This document shows positions 7,313 through 14,588 of a stretch of DNA of 16,549 nucleotides, piece after piece. Position 1 is the first letter of the stretch; each line of letters begins with the position of its first letter. A program made the position numbers and the translations under genes. Source of the stretch: Flavobacterium psychrophilum (GTDB lineage: Bacteria; Bacteroidota; Bacteroidia; Flavobacteriales; Flavobacteriaceae); the NCBI GenBank assembly GCA_945861915.1, contig CAMAWK010000030.1:1-16549 (forward strand), written 5' to 3'. The notes below the pieces were generated by a model, which saw only the letters and a program-made list of their open reading frames with translations, ran no database searches and had not been told where the DNA came from.

Positions 7313-9184
7313 ATGGGAAAATCTTTAGAAGAAGTACATGAATCCGTAACTGCGCCCAATAACGTTTCGACATTCCGAAAAATTTTGGCCTTTTTCGGAC
7401 CTGCTTATTTAATTTCAGTTGGCTATATGGATCCCGGCAACTGGGCAACCGATTTAGCTGGTGGTAGTCAGTTTGGGTATTCTTTACTTTGGGTTTTATT
7501 AATGAGTAACATGATGGCGTTGTTGTTACAAAGTTTAAGTGCTCGATTAGGAATTGTCACCCAACGCGATTTGGCGCAAGCCTCACGCGAAACATACTCT
7601 AAATGGGTTAATTATATTTTATACTTTTTGGCTGAAATTGCCATCGCAGCCTGTGATCTAGCCGAAGTTTTGGGAATGGCAATTGGACTGAATTTGTTGT
7701 TTGGAATTCCGTTGTTGCAAGGGGTTTTAATTACTGTTTTAGACACATTTTTATTGTTGTTTTTAATCAATAAAGGCATCCGAAAAATGGAAGCTTTTAT
7801 CATTTGCTTGGTTGCTATTATTGGTTTTTCGTTTGTTTTTGAAATGATTTTTGCCCAACCCGAAATAGGAAATGTACTTACTGGTTTAATTCCCAGTATT
7901 CCTTCTGAGGAAGCCTTATATATCGCCATCGGAATCATCGGTGCCACTGTAATGCCACATAATTTGTACCTGCATTCTTCTTTGGTACAAACCAGAAAAT
8001 TCGACCGAAGCACAGCAGGAATTAAACAAGCTTTGAAATACAATTTTATCGATTCTACCATCGCTTTGAACTTGGCTTTTTTTGTGAATGCAGCGATTTT
8101 AATCTTGGCAGCAGCCACTTTTTACAAAAATGGTTTGTTTGAGGTAGCCGAAATTCAGGATGCACATCGCTTGTTAGAACCTATGTTAGGAACACAATGG
8201 GCTCCAATTTTGTTTGCTGTCGCACTTATCGCTGCTGGGCAAAGTTCTACTATAACAGGAACATTAGCGGGTCAAATTATTATGGAAGGTTATCTTAATT
8301 TACGAATTCAACCTTGGGTTCGCCGAATTATTACCCGATTAATCGCCATTATTCCTGCGGTGATTGTTATTTCTATTTTTGGCGAAAGCGTAACGGGAAA
8401 AATGCTTATTTTGAGTCAAGTGATTCTGAGTTTACAATTAGGCTTTGCTATTATTCCGCTAATTCATTTTGTTTCCGACAAATCAAAAATGAAAGGATTT
8501 CATATTTCTAAAACGACTCAAATTGCGTCGTGGATTGTGGCGTTGATTATTGTTTCGCTCAATGCCAAATTAGTTTTCAATGAAATTCAAGGCTGGTTAG
8601 AAACTTCGGATAATCCAATCGTTCTTTGGTTGACTGTTGTTCCATTGGCAATTGGCTTTTTATGTTTGTTGCTGTACATTGTTTTCAAACCGTTTATCAC
8701 AGAATCGAAACCAAATATTGACAACCATTCACCCCATAATTTGAAATTGCAGTTTTCTCAAACGGGTAGTTTTACTAATAAGAATATAGCCATTACAGTT
8801 GATTTTACCAAAGCCGACGAAATTGCCATCAATTCAGCATTTGAACTCGGAGGAGTCGAGGCAAAATATACTTTAATTCATGTCGTAGAAACTGTTGGAG
8901 CGATTATGTATGGCGAAAATGTCGATGATCACGAAACCTTAATCGACGAAAGATTATTGCTAGAATACAAAGAAATGCTCACCGAAAAAGGATATAAAGT
9001 GAGTACAAAATTAGGTTTTGGAAAACCAAATAAAGTAATTCCAATACTAATTAATGCGGAGCTTTTTGATGTTTTGGTGATGGGAACGCACGGTCATACA
9101 GGCTTGAATGATATGCTTTTTGGTACAACAGTCGATAATGTTAGACATAAAATAAGAATCCCGTTGTTTATCGTGAAAATTTAA
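7313..9184 (+). CDS. mntH: Nramp-family Mn(II)/divalent metal transporter fused to a universal stress (Usp) domain
   Basis: An inner-membrane, proton-coupled divalent metal importer. Residues about 24-460 form the Nramp domain with some eleven hydrophobic segments. The metal-site motif D40-P-G-N43 lies in the first segment and M214-P-H216 in the sixth, both diagnostic of functional Nramp proteins. After a linker at about 460-488, residues 489-623 form a cytoplasmic UspA-like domain. It has the nucleotide-binding pattern G-2x-G-9x-G(S/T) intact: G591, G594 and G604-T in GTHGHTG...FGTT. Plain bacterial MntH is about 410-450 residues, so the 623 residues reflect the fusion. The Usp part may sense ATP or stress and tune transport; this is inference. 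mntR follows 69 nt downstream on the same strand, which supports manganese as the substrate. Iron transport cannot be excluded. Confidence 0.93.
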   Translation: MGKSLEEVHESVTAPNNVSTFRKILAFFGPAYLISVGYMDPGNWATDLAGGSQFGYSLLWVLLMSNMMALLLQSLSARLGIVTQRDLAQASRETYSKWVNYILYFLAEIAIAACDLAEVLGMAIGLNLLFGIPLLQGVLITVLDTFLLLFLINKGIRKMEAFIICLVAIIGFSFVFEMIFAQPEIGNVLTGLIPSIPSEEALYIAIGIIGATVMPHNLYLHSSLVQTRKFDRSTAGIKQALKYNFIDSTIALNLAFFVNAAILILAAATFYKNGLFEVAEIQDAHRLLEPMLGTQWAPILFAVALIAAGQSSTITGTLAGQIIMEGYLNLRIQPWVRRIITRLIAIIPAVIVISIFGESVTGKMLILSQVILSLQLGFAIIPLIHFVSDKSKMKGFHISKTTQIASWIVALIIVSLNAKLVFNEIQGWLETSDNPIVLWLTVVPLAIGFLCLLLYIVFKPFITESKPNIDNHSPHNLKLQFSQTGSFTNKNIAITVDFTKADEIAINSAFELGGVEAKYTLIHVVETVGAIMYGENVDDHETLIDERLLLEYKEMLTEKGYKVSTKLGFGKPNKVIPILINAELFDVLVMGTHGHTGLNDMLFGTTVDNVRHKIRIPLFIVKI

Positions 9185-9204
9185 GATTTTACCGCAAACC
9201 AAAA

Positions 9205-9240
9205 AACTTAAATGACCTTATATGACTTATATGGTTAAAA
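9205..9240 (+). repeat. Dispersed intergenic repeat, copy 1
   Basis: The unit AACTTAAATGACCTT followed by ATATGACTTATATGGTT lies between mntH and mntR. Close copies occur at 14100-14167 on the same strand (split in two parts) and at about 13581-13603 in inverse orientation. It is non-coding and resembles a repeat scattered in intergenic spaces. Confidence 0.7.
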
Positions 9241-9253
9241 AATCTAAAATCAA

Positions 9254-9907
9254 ATGACTTTTTCAGAAGAAAATTATCTCAAAACCATTTACCATTTAAT
9301 CAATAGTTCTGACAAAGAAGTCAGCACCAATGCTATTGCAGAATCGATAGAAACCAAAGCCTCTTCGGTTACTGATATGCTCAAAAAGTTAGCCGAAAAA
9401 GACTTGGTCAATTATGTCAAATACCAAGGTGTTTCGTTAACGCCTAACGGACTTTTAGCCGCTAAAATGATTGTTAGAAAACACCGTCTTTGGGAAGTTT
9501 TTTTGGTCGAAAAATTAGACTTTTCTTGGGACGAAGTCCACGATATTGCGGAACAATTAGAGCATATAAAGTCCGAAAAACTGATTAATAAACTAGATGA
9601 TTTTCTAGGAAATCCTACCGAAGATCCACATGGCGATCCGATTCCTGATGCACAAGGAAAGATTATCAAAATTGAAAAAAAATTATTGTCGGAATTAGAA
9701 CAAAATCAAACAGGAATTTGTGTGGGCGTGAAAGATTCTTCTACTGAATTTTTGAAATATTTAGACAAAAACGAAATTGCCTTAGGCTCGAAAATCGAAA
9801 TCCTACTCAAAGAAGATTTTGATTTATCTCTAAAAATAAAAGTAGCCCAACACGAACTAACGATTTCTAACAAAATAGCCTCTAATCTTTTTGTGAAAAT
9901 GGTGTAA
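9254..9907 (+). CDS. mntR: DtxR/MntR-family metal-dependent transcriptional regulator with FeoA-like domain
   Basis: A 217-residue cytoplasmic repressor. The N-terminal winged helix-turn-helix spans about residues 5-65 (NAIAESIETKASSVTDMLKKL is the recognition region). The dimerisation and metal domain (about 66-140) contains KH77RLWE81 and H96 in EVHDIAE, then E100-x-x-E103-H104. The Glu at 100 corresponds to Glu99 of Bacillus MntR and to Cys102 of DtxR, which argues for a manganese sensor over an iron sensor. Residues about 145-217 look like an SH3/FeoA-type domain, absent from the 142-residue Bacillus MntR but present in IdeR-like proteins. It follows mntH by 69 nt, a gap that holds a dispersed repeat, and the two are probably co-transcribed. 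It likely represses mntH, and possibly the divergent outer-membrane gene, when Mn is ample. The class is certain; the metal is inferred. Confidence 0.9.
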   Translation: MTFSEENYLKTIYHLINSSDKEVSTNAIAESIETKASSVTDMLKKLAEKDLVNYVKYQGVSLTPNGLLAAKMIVRKHRLWEVFLVEKLDFSWDEVHDIAEQLEHIKSEKLINKLDDFLGNPTEDPHGDPIPDAQGKIIKIEKKLLSELEQNQTGICVGVKDSSTEFLKYLDKNEIALGSKIEILLKEDFDLSLKIKVAQHELTISNKIASNLFVKMV

Positions 9908-9935
9908 TCTTTTGAATTTGAAAAAAACAAAATGA

Positions 9936-9957
9936 ATTACACCCAACGGGTTTGCTT
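9936..9957. terminator. Weak bidirectional terminator between mntR and the serine hydrolase
   Basis: A short stem ACCC/GGGT with a 3-base loop is followed by TTG and a T-run on the plus strand, with T-rich sequence also on the minus strand. The two convergent genes end only 52 nt apart. A longer inverted pair, GGTGTAAT (9901-9908) and ATTACACC (9936-9943), also spans the gap. The stem is short, so confidence is modest. Confidence 0.4.
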
Positions 9958-9959
9958 TT

Positions 9960-11309
9960 TTATTGATTTTTCTTTAAACTCCCCACTATCTCACTCAAAA
10001 AACTATTAAAATCAAAGGTTTCATCTTTGTTAAAACCCATTCTTACAATAACTAGATCTTGTGAGGGCAGTATAAAAATTCTTTGTTTCTGAAAACCATT
10101 AACAGAATACAAATCGCGTGGTGCATCTGGATAAACCCCTCCGGCATTGAGCCAAAAATGCCCTCCATACTCGCCTTTGGAACCATTCGCGGGTGTGGAT
10201 ACATATTTAGCCCAATTTTCATCAAATAGTTGCTCCCCGTTCCAGTTCCCCTTGTGCAAATACAGTAATCCAAATTTTGCCCAATCCCTTGTCGTTGCCC
10301 AACTGTAGGAAGAACCTACATAATTACCTGCCATATCCGTTTCAACAAGCATCGAATGCATTCCTATTTTATCAATCAAAGCCGAATACCAAAAATCTAA
10401 ATATTCTTGATGCGTTTTGAACTGTTTTCTCAAAATTCCAGATAATAAGTTAGAAGTGCCCGAGGAATAATAATAGGTGGCATTGGGCTTGCCTACAAGT
10501 GGCTTATCAATCTGCGCTTTTGTCATATCTTCAGACAAGTAAAGCATTTCTACTGCATCGGAACGTTTTGTGTAATCTTCTTTCCATTCTAGTCCGGAGT
10601 TCATATGAAGCAAATCGTTTATGGTAATTTTTGCACGTTCATCGTTTGACCATTCCGCAATTGGAGCGGGTTTGTAAATATCCATTTTTCCTAGTTTTTG
10701 AAGAATCCCAAAATAGGTTGCCGTAATACTTTTTGTCATCGACCAACCCATTATTTTAGAATTTTTATCGATTCCGGGAGCATACTTTTCTGCAATTATT
10801 TTGTCTTTGTAAATCACAAGTACCGAACGTGTTCTTTTGCTTATTTCTCCATTTCTGTCAAAAGCATTGGCCACAGCCGTATTCAATTTTTTATAATCAA
10901 TGTTGGCAAAAACACTATCTTTTGGCTCGTTGTTACCATAGGGAAAAGGTAAATTGTTTTTTATTCTTGTTCTTTTAGGAACTTTATATGGTTTTGTAAC
11001 ATCAAAATCATCGCTGATTAATGTTACGCCCAAACCTTCGCGGTAAATGGCTTTTCGTTCTTTAAATCCAAAAATCGACGCTATCGCAAATTTTTCAGCT
11101 TCATTAATTTTGTTCTTTGCTAAGAAAATAACCGAAACATCATTATCTTGATTTTCTATTATTTCTTGAGAACGATTGGCTATAAAATGCCCTGAAGCAA
11201 CACTCTTAGCTGAAAATCCAGAAATTAAATCCAAAGGATAATTCGTGTAACCGTAATATAGTAAAAACAGTACTAATGCCAGACTAAGGAATTTGAATAT
11301 TTTTTTCAT
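9960..11309 (-). CDS. Membrane-anchored or exported serine hydrolase (beta-lactamase class C / NylB-like)
   Basis: Serine hydrolase of the beta-lactamase-related superfamily. I chose the ATG at 11309 because it opens on MKKIFKFLSLALVLFLLYYG, a signal peptide or membrane anchor; an in-frame ATG at 11345 would add 12 residues before it. Counted from 11309 the protein has 449 residues. The catalytic SxxK is Ser190-M-T-Lys193 in GWSMTKSITATYFG, followed by DLLHMNSGLEW (232-242) and a YSS motif (Tyr281) in place of the class C Tyr-x-Asn. Overall it resembles 6-aminohexanoate-dimer hydrolase (NylB) and EstB-type enzymes more than true AmpC enzymes. An N-terminal stretch of about 130 residues precedes the catalytic domain and is unrecognised. 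The substrate is unknown; esters, amides or D-amino peptides are all possible. Resistance to beta-lactams should not be assumed. It is monocistronic and convergent with mntR. Confidence 0.85.
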   Translation of the reverse strand: MKKIFKFLSLALVLFLLYYGYTNYPLDLISGFSAKSVASGHFIANRSQEIIENQDNDVSVIFLAKNKINEAEKFAIASIFGFKERKAIYREGLGVTLISDDFDVTKPYKVPKRTRIKNNLPFPYGNNEPKDSVFANIDYKKLNTAVANAFDRNGEISKRTRSVLVIYKDKIIAEKYAPGIDKNSKIMGWSMTKSITATYFGILQKLGKMDIYKPAPIAEWSNDERAKITINDLLHMNSGLEWKEDYTKRSDAVEMLYLSEDMTKAQIDKPLVGKPNATYYYSSGTSNLLSGILRKQFKTHQEYLDFWYSALIDKIGMHSMLVETDMAGNYVGSSYSWATTRDWAKFGLLYLHKGNWNGEQLFDENWAKYVSTPANGSKGEYGGHFWLNAGGVYPDAPRDLYSVNGFQKQRIFILPSQDLVIVRMGFNKDETFDFNSFLSEIVGSLKKNQ

Positions 11310-11425
11310 CAGAATGAATAATTTGTAAATTACTGCAAGATACATTTTTTACCAGATAAGACATTCAACGTCATTTAAGTTTTTCTCCAATTCCCATATA
11401 TTCCTTGTATAATTATTAACAACTG

Positions 11426-11460
11426 TTTGGTAAAAATCCCTTGAAGTTTTAGTACTTTTG
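11426..11460 (+). promoter_or_regulatory. Promoter of the sufS cluster
   Basis: TTTG (11426-11429), a 23-nt spacer and TACTTTTG (11453-11460) match the Bacteroidota consensus at every fixed position, with the spacer at the upper end of the usual range. Transcription would start about 20 nt before the sufS ATG at 11487. Confidence 0.65.
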
Positions 11461-11486
11461 TATCTAGAATTTTTCTAAATAGAGCC

Positions 11487-12701
11487 ATGTTAGATATCCA
11501 AAAAATTAGAGCTGATTTCCCCATACTTTCGCAAACTATCAACGGAAAACCCTTGATTTATTTTGATAACGGAGCCACTTCACAAAAACCGCAAGTTGTG
11601 ATTGATGCGTATGCGAAATATTATCAAGAAATAAATGCAAATATTCATCGCGGGGTTCACACCTTAAGTCAATTGGCGACTGATGCTTACGAAGAATCTA
11701 GAAACAAAATTCAAAAGCATATCAATGCAAAATTTGCACACGAGGTTATTTTTACTTCGGGGACAACCCACGGAATCAATGCGGTTGCCAATGGTTTTGC
11801 TTCGCTATTAAAATCGGGAGATGAAGTATTAGTTTCAGCAATGGAACACCACAGTAATATTGTTCCTTGGCAAATGTTGTGCGAAAAAACAGGTGCGGTT
11901 TTGAGAGTCATTCCCATGAATGAAAACGGGGAATTGATTCAATCTGACTACGAAAAATTACTTTCGGATAAAACAAAAATAGTGGCTGTTAATCATATTT
12001 CGAATGCATTGGGAACCATCAATCCAATTCAATTGATGATTGCCAAAGCGCATGAATTTGGAGCCGCGGTTTTGATCGACGGTGCTCAAGCCGTACCACA
12101 TTTACAACCCGATGTTCATGCGTTGGATTGTGATTTTTATGTGTTTTCTGGACACAAAATGTGTGGTCCAACTGGAACAGGTATTTTATACGGAAAAGAA
12201 TCTTGGTTGAATAAATTACCACCCTATCAAGGAGGAGGTGAAATGATTAAAGAAGTTACTTTCGAGAAAACAACTTATGCAGATTTACCGCATAAATTTG
12301 AAGCGGGAACGCCCAATATTGCTGGTGGAATTGTATTAGGCATAGCGGTCGATTATATGCATGCTGTTGGTTTCGACAACATTCAAGAGCAAGAATTAGA
12401 ATTGGTAGAATACGGAACCAAACGATTGTTAGAAATTGAAGGGTTGAAAATTTTTGGTACTGCCAAGGAAAAAACTTCTGTGATTTCGTTCAATATCGAA
12501 GGCATTCATCCGTATGATATTGGAACTATTATTGACAAATTGGGAATTGCTGTTCGAACAGGTCATCATTGTGCACAACCTGTTATGGATTTTTTCAAAA
12601 TTCCAGGAACTATAAGAGCTAGTTTTGCCTTTTATAATACCAAAGAAGAAATTGACGTTATGATTGAAGCGGTTAAAAAAGCCCAAATGATGTTATCTTA
12701 A
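11487..12701 (+). CDS. sufS: Cysteine desulfurase SufS
   Basis: A PLP-dependent class V aminotransferase-fold enzyme that takes sulfur from cysteine as a persulfide and passes it to SufE for Fe-S cluster assembly in the cytoplasm. All key parts of a group II (SufS/CsdA) desulfurase are visible: YFDNGATSQKP at 25-35, the TSGTTHGIN loop (90-98), EHHSN (120-124), the PLP region DGAQAVPH (198-205), the PLP lysine Lys224 in SGHKMCGPTG, and the active-site Cys362 in RTGHHCAQP. The length of 404 residues is typical. It is first in a plus-strand cluster with a good promoter 27 nt upstream, followed 15 nt later by a small exported protein gene and then sufE. The scaffold genes sufB, sufC and sufD are not adjacent: the gene upstream is an unrelated hydrolase on the other strand. 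The assignment is secure. Confidence 0.96.
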   Translation: MLDIQKIRADFPILSQTINGKPLIYFDNGATSQKPQVVIDAYAKYYQEINANIHRGVHTLSQLATDAYEESRNKIQKHINAKFAHEVIFTSGTTHGINAVANGFASLLKSGDEVLVSAMEHHSNIVPWQMLCEKTGAVLRVIPMNENGELIQSDYEKLLSDKTKIVAVNHISNALGTINPIQLMIAKAHEFGAAVLIDGAQAVPHLQPDVHALDCDFYVFSGHKMCGPTGTGILYGKESWLNKLPPYQGGGEMIKEVTFEKTTYADLPHKFEAGTPNIAGGIVLGIAVDYMHAVGFDNIQEQELELVEYGTKRLLEIEGLKIFGTAKEKTSVISFNIEGIHPYDIGTIIDKLGIAVRTGHHCAQPVMDFFKIPGTIRASFAFYNTKEEIDVMIEAVKKAQMMLS

Positions 12702-12716
12702 TAAATACTAATCTAT

Positions 12717-13154
12717 ATGAAATTAATCACCCTGTTTCTTTTATGCATTTCATTGTGCAAAAATTGTTCAAGTTCATCTCAAAATGATTTGAAAAATGCA
12801 GAAGTAGAATATACTGCTTCTACCAGAGGTTTTTACACAAAAATCACTATCAAAAACCAACTAATTAGTATTTCAAAAGATAGAAATGCTACTTATCCAG
12901 CTAAAGAAACTAACATTTCGGATGCCGATTGGCAGGAATTAATCGAGTTATTCAAAACCATCGATTTGAAAACTATTTCGACTTTAAAAGCACCTACCGA
13001 AAAAAGGTTTTATGATGGGGCTGCCATTGGAAATTTGAAAGTAAACTACAAAGAAAAAGAGTATCAATCGAGTGCTTTTGATCATGGTTTTCCGCCAGAG
13101 GAAATCAAAAAAGTAGTAGATAAAATAAATTCATTTGTTAAAAAAGAAGAATGA
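12717..13154 (+). CDS. Small exported protein or lipoprotein of unknown function, between sufS and sufE
   Basis: A 145-residue protein I do not recognise. The N-terminus MKLITLFLLCISLCKNCSSSS is a signal peptide with cysteines at 10, 14 and 17. Cys14 (CISLC) or Cys17 could be lipidated, though neither lipobox is canonical. The mature part contains EYTASTRGFYTKITIKNQ and ISDADWQELIELFKTIDL, followed by a conserved-looking RFYDGAAIGNL segment, with a lysine-rich C-terminus. No catalytic motif is visible. It starts 15 nt after sufS and overlaps the sufE start by 4 nt (ATGA at 13151-13154), so it is transcribed with them and probably translationally coupled to sufE. An exported protein in a cytosolic sulfur-transfer operon is odd. 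It may be a passenger or may have a link to metal or envelope stress; nothing in the sequence decides this. Confidence 0.8.
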   Translation: MKLITLFLLCISLCKNCSSSSQNDLKNAEVEYTASTRGFYTKITIKNQLISISKDRNATYPAKETNISDADWQELIELFKTIDLKTISTLKAPTEKRFYDGAAIGNLKVNYKEKEYQSSAFDHGFPPEEIKKVVDKINSFVKKEE

Positions 13155-13570
13155 ACATTAGAGAAAAACAAGAAGAAATAATCGAAGAATTTTCCATGTT
13201 TGACGACTGGATGCAACGTTACGAGTACATTATTGATTTGGGTAAAAATTTGCCTTTAATCGAAGAAGAATTCAAAACAGAAGATAATATCATCAAAGGA
13301 TGCCAATCGAAAGTCTGGCTCAAAGGAGAACAGAACGAGGATAAAATTGTTTTCACTGCCGATAGCGATGCTATTTTAACCAAAGGAATTATTGCTATTT
13401 TAATACGAGTTTTTTCTAACCAAAAAGCAATGGATATTTTGAATGCCGATATGGATTTTATAGATAAAATTGGTCTCAAAGAACATTTGTCGCCTACACG
13501 AGCTAACGGATTAGTGTCGATGATAAAAAATATAAAAATGTATGCTTTGGCATTTGATGCTAAAAAATGA
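13151..13570 (+). CDS. sufE: SufE sulfur-acceptor protein
   Basis: A 139-residue cytoplasmic protein that accepts the persulfide sulfur from SufS, stimulates the desulfurase and hands sulfur to the SufBCD scaffold. The active Cys51 lies in the family signature GCQSKVWL, preceded by a typical N-terminal helix region (FSMFDDWMQRYEYIIDLGKN). The C-terminal LSPTRANGLVSMIKNIK segment (116-132) also fits the family. The length matches E. coli SufE (138). Its start overlaps the preceding gene by 4 nt (ATGA), which indicates translational coupling. It lies two genes after sufS, as expected for a functional pair. The intergenic space that follows holds an inverted copy of a dispersed repeat and a broken GxxExxY gene. 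Confidence 0.95.
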   Translation: MNIREKQEEIIEEFSMFDDWMQRYEYIIDLGKNLPLIEEEFKTEDNIIKGCQSKVWLKGEQNEDKIVFTADSDAILTKGIIAILIRVFSNQKAMDILNADMDFIDKIGLKEHLSPTRANGLVSMIKNIKMYALAFDAKK

Positions 13571-13580
13571 TTTTAAAATA

Positions 13581-13603
13581 TAAGTCATTTAAGTCAAGTT
13601 TTT
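13581..13603 (-). repeat. Dispersed intergenic repeat, inverted copy
   Basis: Read on the minus strand this gives AAAACTTGACTTAAATGACT and onward, close to the unit at 9205-9240 and 14100-14167 but in the opposite orientation. It lies between sufE and the GxxExxY pseudogene, so repeats in opposite orientation bracket that gene. Confidence 0.55.
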
Positions 13604-13657
13604 AAAAAAAGGATAGTAAAAAAAGAAGTTAAATAAGCGGTTCTAATTTTTTTAAAA

Positions 13658-14071
13658 ATGATTGTAACAAGAAGTTCTCTCAAAGATTTAGTTTATCAAG
13701 TAAATGGGGCCGCAATAGAAGTTCACAAACAGCTTGGACCTGGTCTTTTATAAAATGTTTATCATCAATGTCTTAAAAAAGAATTAGAGTTAAAAAAAAT
13801 AAATTTTTCATCAGAATTTCAGATTCCCCTAAATTATAAAGGATATGAGTTGGAGTCAAAATTGAGATGTGATTTATTGATAGAAAATAGTTTGGTAGTC
13901 GAATTAAAATCGGTTGTTGAAATTAATCCTATTTTTGAAGCCCAATTGCTCACTTACATGAATTTATTAAAAGTCCCAATAGGTTTATTAATCAATTTTA
14001 ATGTAAAAAACATTTTTTATGAAGGTCAACAAACAATGGTCAACGAATATTATCGAATGCTAGACGATTAA
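13658..14071 (+). pseudogene. GxxExxY-family protein (PDDEXK_3), interrupted by an in-frame stop
   Basis: Reading from ATG 13658 gives a full-length GxxExxY-family protein of 137 codons with a TAA at 13751-13753 (codon 32). The region before the stop, YQVNGAAIEVHKQLGPGLL, and after it, NVYHQCLKKELEL, are continuous in one frame, so one substitution (GAA to TAA) explains the break. The stop falls exactly on the glutamate that names the family: G29-L-L-stop-N-V-Y35. The downstream part keeps the nuclease-like D72...E82-L-K84 pattern of the PD-(D/E)xK fold and looks undecayed. No ATG follows in frame near the stop; a TTG at 13850 could start a fragment of 73 residues. The biochemical role of the family is unknown to me. 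It has no obvious promoter and is bracketed by inverted copies of an intergenic repeat. It may be a recent pseudogene, a sequencing error or, less likely, a readthrough gene. Confidence 0.85.
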
Positions 14072-14099
14072 TTATTTAACATTTAAGTAGCTTTTAGAA

Positions 14100-14167
14100 A
14101 ACTTAAATGACCTTTATTTTTACTATAAAACTAAATCAAAAGAAACCTTATATGACTTATATGGTTT
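14100..14167 (+). repeat. Dispersed intergenic repeat, split copy
   Basis: AACTTAAATGACCTT (14100-14114) and CCTTATATGACTTATATGGTTT (14146-14167, its first 20 bases shared exactly with 9217-9236) repeat the unit at 9205-9240, but here about 31 nt separate the two halves. It sits between the GxxExxY pseudogene and the DUF59 gene and ends 15 nt before the latter's ATG. Confidence 0.7.
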
Positions 14168-14182
14168 AAAAACAAAAAAATT

Positions 14183-14506
14183 ATGCAACAAGAAATAGAC
14201 ACCACAGAATTAGGAGAATCTATCGTACAAAAACTAAAAACTATCTACGATCCGGAAATTCCAGTAGACATTTATGAATTAGGATTAATTTATGATGTGA
14301 TGGTTAATACAGATTATGAAGTGAAAATCTTGATGACACTTACTTCTCCAAATTGTCCTGTAGCCGAGAGTTTACCTAGAGAAGTAGAGGAAAAAATAAA
14401 ATCGATTGAGCATGTAAAAGATGCTGAAGTCGAAATCACTTTTGATCCGCCATGGAGTAAAGATTTAATGAGTGAAGAAGCCAAATTAGAACTAGGAATG
14501 CTTTAA
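14183..14506 (+). CDS. DUF59/MIP18-family Fe-S cluster assembly protein (SufT-like)
   Basis: A 107-residue cytoplasmic protein with a single DUF59 domain. Family motifs are DPEIPVDIYELGLIYDV (24-40), the LTSPNCPVAESLP loop with Cys59 (54-66), and the C-terminal FDPPWSKDLMSEEAK stretch (86-100). Stand-alone DUF59 proteins such as SufT of Staphylococcus aureus help mature Fe-S proteins; the same domain occurs in PaaD and in eukaryotic MIP18. The length is usual for a stand-alone form. Position downstream of sufS and sufE supports a role in Fe-S assembly. It is separated from sufE by about 610 nt that hold the broken GxxExxY gene and repeats, which look like an insertion into an originally tighter cluster. 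The family is secure; the sufT equivalence is likely but not proven, so no symbol is assigned. Confidence 0.92.
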   Translation: MQQEIDTTELGESIVQKLKTIYDPEIPVDIYELGLIYDVMVNTDYEVKILMTLTSPNCPVAESLPREVEEKIKSIEHVKDAEVEITFDPPWSKDLMSEEAKLELGML

Positions 14507-14519
14507 AATTTTGTTCAGA

Positions 14520-14580
14520 GTTTAAAGTTTAAAAGTTTAAGGTTGAGCAACTTTAAACTTTAAACTTTTAAACTTTTAAA
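14520..14580. repeat. Inverted and tandem repeat of a GTTTAAA-type unit
   Basis: A 26-base arm from 14520 to 14545 and a near-complement from 14548 to 14573 face each other across a 2-base turn, both built from repeats of TTTAAAGT/TTTAAAAG units. Further TTTTAAAC units run on to the DUF2480 start. The whole stretch is A/T with few G/C and could form a long weak hairpin between the DUF59 and DUF2480 genes. It has no T-tract of the terminator type. Confidence 0.7.
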
Positions 14581-14588
14581 CTTTTCAA

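Noticed and set aside
7612..8118. Open frame of 168 codons on the minus strand
   Set aside because: It lies wholly inside mntH, which has unmistakable Nramp motifs. The product is a lysine- and isoleucine-rich antisense reading without domain signs.
9960..11309. Serine hydrolase as an antibiotic-resistance beta-lactamase
   Set aside because: It has SxxK, but the Tyr-x-Asn motif is replaced by YSS and the overall pattern is closer to NylB/EstB-like hydrolases; resistance cannot be claimed.
11310..11345. Upstream ATG at 11345 as start of the serine hydrolase
   Set aside because: It would place 12 residues before a normal signal peptide or anchor that starts at MKKIF; the ATG at 11309 is the better choice, although not proven.
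13850..14071. Separate 73-residue gene starting at TTG
   Set aside because: It is the in-frame remainder of the interrupted GxxExxY gene that begins at 13658; the sequence before it continues the same protein in the same frame.
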